From the NCBI GenBank assembly GCA_052145115.1, contig JBKQPG010000006.1, forward strand, positions 1 to 64,000: a stretch of 64,000 bases of DNA. The letters run 5' to 3'. This stretch comes from CAIVVT01 sp052145115. GTDB lineage: Bacteria; Acidobacteriota; Terriglobia; Bryobacterales; Bryobacteraceae. Below, piece by piece: positions 59,616-64,000 of the stretch (its first letter is position 1; each line of letters opens with the position of its first letter). The position numbers and the translations under genes are program-made. A model generated the notes under the pieces. That model was not told the DNA's origin, did no database searches, and was given only the letters and a program-made list of their open reading frames with translations.

Positions 59616-60700
59616 AGACCTACCACGCCCCCGGCCGCGTCAACCTGATCGGGGAGCACACCGATTACAACGGCGGCTTCGTCCTGCCGGCGGCCATCGG
59701 CCTCGGTTGCACCATCGGCGTCCGCCCGCTGCCGGGCGGCAAGCTGCTCATCCGCTCGCGGCAGATGCCCGATACGGCCGAGGTGGAGATCGACTCGCTG
59801 CTGTCGGCTGAGCCGCAGCGCCATTGGAGCGATTACGTCATCGGCGTGGCCAAGGAGCTCGCCGCCAGAGGCTTGCGGCCCGCCCCGGCCGAACTGACCA
59901 TCGACGCCACCGTGCCCACCGGCAGCGGCTTGAGCTCCTCGGCCGCGCTCGAGGTCGCCACCGCCTACGCCCTCCTGGACGGCCGGCCGCTCGAGAAAAT
60001 CCTGATCGCCAGCCTGTGCCAGCGCGCCGAGCGCAACTTCGTCGGCATGCCCTGCGGCATCATGGACCAGTACACGGCCGTCTTCGGCGTGGCCCACAAC
60101 GCCATTCTGCTCGACTGCCGCGCGCTCACCCACCAGCTCGTGCCGATCCCCGAAGGCGTCGCCATCGTGGCCGTCAATTCGATGGTCAAGCACGAGCTCG
60201 GCTCCTCGGCCTACCGCCAGCGCGTGGCCGAATGCGCCATGGCGCTGGCCTACTTCCCGGGCCAGCCGGCGCTGCGCGACGTCACCCTGGAGGAGCTGGA
60301 ATACGCCGCCTTGAGGATGCCGGAAATCCCCCTCGCCCGCGCGCGCCACGTCATCCTCGAGTGCTGGCGCGTGCAGCAGTTCCACGCCGCCGCGCAGGCT
60401 GGCGATCTGGACCGCATGGGACAGCTGTTCGTCGAATCGCACCGCTCGCTGCAACACGATTACGCCGTCAGTTGCGCCGAGCTCGACTGTCTGGTCGATA
60501 CCGCGCTCACTATACCCGGCGTCTACGGCGCGCGCATGACCGGCGGCGGCTTCGGCGGTTGTACCGTCAACCTCGTCCAGCCGGCCGCTTTAGAACGATT
60601 CGAAAAGGAGATCGTTGACCGCTACCGCGAGCGCTTCCATAACCACGCCTCCGTCATCCGCTGCGTGCCCTCCGCCGGCGGCGGCCTGGTGGCTGAATAG
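59591..60700 (+). CDS. galK: Galactokinase
   Basis: A 369-residue GHMP-superfamily kinase that phosphorylates alpha-D-galactose at C1 (Leloir pathway). The galactokinase signature GRVNLIGEHTDYNGGFVLP is near the N-terminus, the ATP loop is VPTGSGLSSSAALEVA, and the third motif is GARMTGGGFGGCTVNL. Length is normal. It is downstream of the symporter and small membrane gene. No galT or galE is in this window. Confidence 0.96.
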   Translation: MAVPQAGLKTYHAPGRVNLIGEHTDYNGGFVLPAAIGLGCTIGVRPLPGGKLLIRSRQMPDTAEVEIDSLLSAEPQRHWSDYVIGVAKELAARGLRPAPAELTIDATVPTGSGLSSSAALEVATAYALLDGRPLEKILIASLCQRAERNFVGMPCGIMDQYTAVFGVAHNAILLDCRALTHQLVPIPEGVAIVAVNSMVKHELGSSAYRQRVAECAMALAYFPGQPALRDVTLEELEYAALRMPEIPLARARHVILECWRVQQFHAAAQAGDLDRMGQLFVESHRSLQHDYAVSCAELDCLVDTALTIPGVYGARMTGGGFGGCTVNLVQPAALERFEKEIVDRYRERFHNHASVIRCVPSAGGGLVAE

Positions 60701-60737
60701 CGCCTGTTCTTGAAATGGGCTATCGCGCGCCCGCCCG

Positions 60738-62216
60738 TCAGTTGCTGACCGGCTCCGGCGGCTTCGCTGGGGCTTTCGGGGCCTTAAGCCCTTTCGGCGT
60801 CCTGGCCGGCGGCACGGGGGCCGCGGCCGGCGGCGCGGCCGCCTGCGCAGGGCCTGGCTCGGATTTCCGCAACGTCACGTTGCCGTGATCGGTCGCCACC
60901 TTGACTTCGGTCGCTCCGCCCAGCACGGCCGCCAGCCGGGCCTTCTGCTCGTTGCCTTCCTGCTTGATGCCCTGCTCATCGAAATCGTTGGTGATGCTGC
61001 CGTGATTCGTCGCCACGTTCAGCGTGCAGTGCGGCGCGGCCGGCAGCGCCAGCTCAATATCGCCCGAGTGCATGTGCACGTCCATGTGCGGCACCGGGAG
61101 CCTGGTCTGGTTCACCTCCACGTCGCCGCTCTGGCCGTCGATGGTCAGCGCATCGCTGACGTCGGTGAGCCGGATGTCCTTGGTCTGCGTCTTCAGGAAC
61201 ACCGGACCGGTCAGGTTCGACCCGGTCACGGCCGACAGCCCCAGCGTCAGCTCGCCCGGCACCTTCTCCAGGCGCACTTCCGTGACGTTGCTCATGAAGC
61301 GCACCGGCCTGGCGATATTGTGCAGAGTGGTTTCACCCGAGTAGCTGCCGTTGATCGTCACCTGGCCCTGGATGTTCTCCAGCTCGACGTCCCGCCCGCG
61401 GCCTTTTACCTCGACGTCACCCTGGACGCCCGTCGCGCGGATGATGTCGCTCTTGCGCGTCTCCACCCGCAGCGCCCCGCCCAGGTTCTGGGCGCGCACG
61501 CCGGCATTGTCGCTGTCGACGCTCACCTCGCCGTTGACGTCGCTGATGTCGAAGTCGCCGTACTGCCCGTGCAGCTCCAGCGTGGCGCCTTTCGGCACGC
61601 TCACTTCCAGGTCGCTGGAGATGCGCGCCGAATCCCCCGCGCCATTCATCTTGGCGCTGATCGTGACCGTCTCGCCGTTCTTCTGCACGCTGAGCGCGCT
61701 ATTCGAGTTGGCCCTGTCGGCGGCCGCCTGGTCCATGGCCCGCACGTTCTTCCGCCCGCTCACGTTCACCGCGCCCGCCTCCGCGCCCGTCACCCTCAGG
61801 CTGCCCCGGGCCATGTTGACGATCACGCGCGGCGTTTTGCCGGTCGCGACATTGCTGGCCGGAACGTCGTAGTCGTGGCTCTCGCCGAACATCTCGTCGA
61901 TGCCGTGCTGCATCGGCCCGAAATGTTCGTGGAACAGCCGCTCCGTGCCCCACACCGCCGAGCCGATCATCACCAGTACCAGGATCAGCACCCATTCGCC
62001 GCCCGTGACGCCGCGCTGCGGCATCGCCTTCTCGCTGAAATACCAGTAGCCGATCTCCAGCAGCCGCACGCCGCCCCACACGATCAGCAGCGCCGGCCAG
62101 TACGTTTCCAGCCAGTCCATCAGCGGCACGTCCGGCCGGATGTTCCTGAGCAGAAACACGCCGCCGATGAAAATCAGAATCAGCGGCCCGATGAATGATC
62201 CGCGTCTCATGACCAA
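60738..62216 (-). CDS. Membrane-anchored DUF4097-type adhesin-like protein
   Basis: A 492-residue protein. The N-terminal region has three or four membrane segments in LiaF/DUF5668-like arrangement (FIGPLILIFIGGVFLLRNI, YWPALLIVWGGVRLLEIG, WVLILVLVMIGSAVWG). A long beta-helix-like DUF4097 region of short repeating strands follows (ELHGQYGDFDISDVNGEVSV, DVEVKGRGRDVELENIQG). The tail is rich in proline and alanine. It lies downstream of an ECF sigma/anti-sigma pair and two membrane proteins, an operon likely for cell-envelope stress. Confidence 0.8.
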   Translation of the reverse strand: MVMRRGSFIGPLILIFIGGVFLLRNIRPDVPLMDWLETYWPALLIVWGGVRLLEIGYWYFSEKAMPQRGVTGGEWVLILVLVMIGSAVWGTERLFHEHFGPMQHGIDEMFGESHDYDVPASNVATGKTPRVIVNMARGSLRVTGAEAGAVNVSGRKNVRAMDQAAADRANSNSALSVQKNGETVTISAKMNGAGDSARISSDLEVSVPKGATLELHGQYGDFDISDVNGEVSVDSDNAGVRAQNLGGALRVETRKSDIIRATGVQGDVEVKGRGRDVELENIQGQVTINGSYSGETTLHNIARPVRFMSNVTEVRLEKVPGELTLGLSAVTGSNLTGPVFLKTQTKDIRLTDVSDALTIDGQSGDVEVNQTRLPVPHMDVHMHSGDIELALPAAPHCTLNVATNHGSITNDFDEQGIKQEGNEQKARLAAVLGGATEVKVATDHGNVTLRKSEPGPAQAAAPPAAAPVPPARTPKGLKAPKAPAKPPEPVSN

Positions 62217-62428
62217 GATCCTCCCGCCGGCGGGCCCTGCCCCGCGTTCTCGCCCGCGTGCAGCGCCGCCCGTTCGCCCAGCTTCAGAACGCCAAACAGG
62301 ATCACCAGAATCGGCCAGCTTTGGCTCAGGCCAAAGTAAGTGAACCTCTGCATCAGCAGCAGAATGCCCAATGCGATCAGCATCAGCGGACCGCGCACCG
62401 CCCGCACCAGCACGAATGTCTTGTTCAC
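62207..62428 (-). CDS. Small LiaI/DUF5668-type membrane protein
   Basis: A 73-residue protein starting at GTG 62428, with two hydrophobic segments (RGPLMLIALGILLLMQR and FGLSQSWPILVILFGVLKLG). The motif of paired helices around a YFGLSQSWP loop is the DUF5668/LiaI pattern and also occurs in both neighbours. It overlaps both genes, by 10 bases with the DUF4097 gene and 4 bases with the zinc-ribbon gene, so translation is coupled. Confidence 0.7.
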   Translation of the reverse strand: MNKTFVLVRAVRGPLMLIALGILLLMQRFTYFGLSQSWPILVILFGVLKLGERAALHAGENAGQGPPAGGSWS

Positions 62429-63117
62429 AGCGTGCCTCCCTCCGCCGGAGGCGCCGGCGGGGGCGCGCCCGGGGCCGCGGCAGGCGCCTCGGGCTTGGCG
62501 CTGGGCCGCATACGTTCGTACAGCATCCACGCGCCCAGCACGATCAGCGCCGCCGGCCAGTATTTGAGGATCTCCTCAATCCGCAGCAGGTTCAGATTGT
62601 TGAGCAGGAACAACGCCCCCAGCGCGATCAGCAGCACCGGCACCATCGGGAATCGGCCTGCTTCCGGCCGCAACTGGATCAGCGAGCTGAACTCGTCCAC
62701 CGGCTCTCCGGCCAGCCGCTTGCGGGCCGTGTGATAGGCCTCGAAGGCCATGTAGAAGTAGAACACCCCGATCAGCATGCCCACCAGCGCCTCCAGGCCG
62801 CTGGCGCCGCCCGAACTCTCGATGCTGATCAGCAGCCCCAGGATCAGCACGTGCACGATACCCTTGGCGTACTGGCCGTTGTAAATCGCGCCCACGCCCG
62901 GGATCAGGCCCAGCAGGAACGCCAGCCCCGGCGAACCGCTCCCCGGGTGCGGCGCGGCGCCCGTCGGCCGGACCGTGGTCGGCTGCCCCGTAGCCGGCAC
63001 GTGCTCCGCGCAGAAGATCGTCCCCTGCGCCGGACGCGCCTCCTCCTCGCTGAGCGGCTTCCCGCAGACGCGGCAGTAGGCTGTAATCGGCTTCGGATTC
63101 GGTGTTGCCGTCGTCAT
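62425..63117 (-). CDS. Zinc-ribbon and DUF5668-type membrane protein
   Basis: A 230-residue protein. An N-terminal zinc-ribbon/B-box-like part has YCRVCGKPLSEEEA and FCAEHVP. Then come membrane helices (LAFLLGLIPGVGAIYNGQYAKG, LEALVGMLIGVFYFYMAFEAY) and a DUF5668-like pair (PMVPVLLIALGALFLLNNLNLL, YWPAALIVLGAWMLY). A proline-rich tail follows. ATG 63117 has GGGAGG eight bases upstream. It is between the anti-sigma gene and the small LiaI-like gene in the same operon. Confidence 0.75.
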   Translation of the reverse strand: MTTATPNPKPITAYCRVCGKPLSEEEARPAQGTIFCAEHVPATGQPTTVRPTGAAPHPGSGSPGLAFLLGLIPGVGAIYNGQYAKGIVHVLILGLLISIESSGGASGLEALVGMLIGVFYFYMAFEAYHTARKRLAGEPVDEFSSLIQLRPEAGRFPMVPVLLIALGALFLLNNLNLLRIEEILKYWPAALIVLGAWMLYERMRPSAKPEAPAAAPGAPPPAPPAEGGTL

Positions 63118-63142
63118 TTTCGTGTCCTCCCGTTCAGGAACT

Positions 63143-63769
63143 CTATTTCTCCGCCTGCGGCCGCTTCTCAGTCGGCTGGTCCACCTGCTTTTCCGGGTTC
63201 GTCCCCGGGTTCGCCGCCGTCCCCGCTTCCGGCTTTTGTGCACGGCTGTTATCGGCGGCCTCGTTCAAATCGCTCAGCGTCTCCCTGATCTCGTAAACCA
63301 GACGCAGGCTCTCGTAGTATTTCCGGGCCTTCTGCCAACTGTGCCAGGCCCTGTCTTCCACCGTCGCCCAGACCTTGGCCGGCTGCAGGTCGGAAGGCTT
63401 CAGCGGGCGGATCGGCACGCCCGCCATGCGCCCCAGCATCGCGAACGAGAGTATCGTCATCGCCATGCCCATCGCGAATTTGGGCTGCAGCACCGGCTCG
63501 AGCCACCGCCCCAGCCACCGCCGCTTGCTCACCCGCACCGGCGCCAGGCCCCCGGCCCGCACCTCGAACAGAATCTTATTGACCAGCGTCGGCGGGACTT
63601 CCACATCCGCCGCGCGTTCCATGAACGCCAGCGCCGCGCGCCCGTCCGCCACCATTTGGCGGCAGCTCTCGCAGCCGCTCAGGTGCAGCTCGACCGTGGC
63701 CTTTTCGGCCTCCCGCACGGTGCCGTCAATGTAGTCGCAGATCAGCGCTTCCAGATCGCTGCATTTCAT
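63143..63769 (-). CDS. Zinc-finger anti-sigma factor
   Basis: A 208-residue protein with an N-terminal anti-sigma zinc finger (CDYIDG, then HLSGCESCRQMV) and a likely single membrane segment around residues 97-117 (FAMGMAMTILSFAMLG). The C-terminal half is charged and Pro-rich. Its ATG overlaps the upstream sigma gene's stop (ATGA). It should inhibit that sigma factor, controlling the envelope operon that follows. Confidence 0.85.
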   Translation of the reverse strand: MKCSDLEALICDYIDGTVREAEKATVELHLSGCESCRQMVADGRAALAFMERAADVEVPPTLVNKILFEVRAGGLAPVRVSKRRWLGRWLEPVLQPKFAMGMAMTILSFAMLGRMAGVPIRPLKPSDLQPAKVWATVEDRAWHSWQKARKYYESLRLVYEIRETLSDLNEAADNSRAQKPEAGTAANPGTNPEKQVDQPTEKRPQAEK

Positions 63770-64000
63770 ACCACTACCTTCTGCCTGCGCAGAATCCGCA
63801 CCAGTTCGGCCCGGCCCCTGTTCAGCCGGGATTTCACAGTGCCCTCGGGCACGCTCAGCGCCCCGGCGATCTCGCGGTACTCCAGCCCCTCCAGGTCGCG
63901 CAGAATCACGGTCTCCCGCAACTCCGGCGACAGTCTCACCAGCGCCGCCTGCAGCACTTCGCCCGCTTCGCGCCCCGCCAGGATGGAATCCGTGCGCGAC
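63766..64000 (-). CDS. ECF sigma factor, C-terminal part (cut by window end)
   Basis: The last ~77 residues of an ECF sigma factor whose start is beyond the window. Region 4 is clear: LSPELRETVILRDLEGLEYREIAGALSVPEGTVKSRLNRGRAELVRIL, quoted here only as its limits (LSPELRE to RAELVRIL), with the helix-turn-helix around EGTVKSRL. The frame is still open at position 64000. Its stop overlaps the anti-sigma start. Confidence 0.9.
   Translation of the reverse strand, partial: SRTDSILAGREAGEVLQAALVRLSPELRETVILRDLEGLEYREIAGALSVPEGTVKSRLNRGRAELVRILRRQKVVV

Overview
This 64 kb window is GC-rich chromosomal DNA, most likely from an Acidobacteriota bacterium of the Bryobacter/Solibacter type. The lineage is an inference. 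It rests on three tandem secreted proteins of the 'VWFA-related Acidobacterial' family, an Oar-like TonB-dependent receptor with a carboxypeptidase-regulatory-like plug, an M13 peptidase, many glycoside hydrolases, and dispersed short repeats.

Layout. 1-1.72 kb: dispersed repeat and a DDE-transposase insertion sequence. 1.76-6.7 kb: rhodanese, murQ and ErpA-type Fe-S protein (minus); ECF sigma factor, zinc anti-sigma factor, Spy-like protein, VOC protein and pseudouridine synthase (plus). 6.7-18.0 kb: a glycan locus with two tandemly duplicated GT-C membrane proteins and an rluE remnant, a minus-strand DegT aminotransferase/NeuD acetyltransferase/GT2 operon, and a nucleotidyltransferase coupled to a 1108-residue GHMP-kinase/UDPGP fusion. 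18.0-24.6 kb: tRNA-Ser(GGA), radical SAM/DCC pair, GH36-like glycosidase, RimO, a His-rich protein. 24.8-31.1 kb: the VWFA trio. 31.3-38.0 kb: modA, dnaK-dnaJ-hspR and an M13 peptidase. 38.0-38.8 kb: a repeat island. 38.8-41.5 kb: SIS isomerase and orphan secretin. 41.8-46.6 kb: a five-gene operon of PEP-mutase/isocitrate-lyase family lyase, aconitase-family large and small subunits, IDH/IPMDH-type dehydrogenase and proline iminopeptidase. 46.7-56.3 kb: polysaccharide utilisation (glucan phosphorylase, TonB receptor, GH10 xylanase, GH13 amylase), which includes a tandem-BMC microcompartment shell gene coupled to a DapA-family aldolase. 56.3-60.7 kb: DUF4920 protein, HigBA toxin-antitoxin, and a galactose unit (SSS symporter, small membrane protein, galK). 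60.7-64.0 kb: an ECF sigma/anti-sigma operon with DUF4097-type envelope proteins, running off the window.

How the genes work together. The strongest candidate for something new is at 52.0-54.8 kb. There a DapA-family aldolase ends in a linker plus an amphipathic helix that looks like a microcompartment encapsulation peptide. It overlaps by 4 bases a shell gene whose first BMC domain is complete only if translation begins at a CTG codon, and a GH10 xylanase follows. Other units worth attention are the kinase/uridylyltransferase fusion, the dimethylmalate-lyase-like operon, the duplicated rluE/GT-C block with a conserved leader repeated a third time in front of the DegT operon, and a HAIR-like HspR operator over the dnaK promoter.
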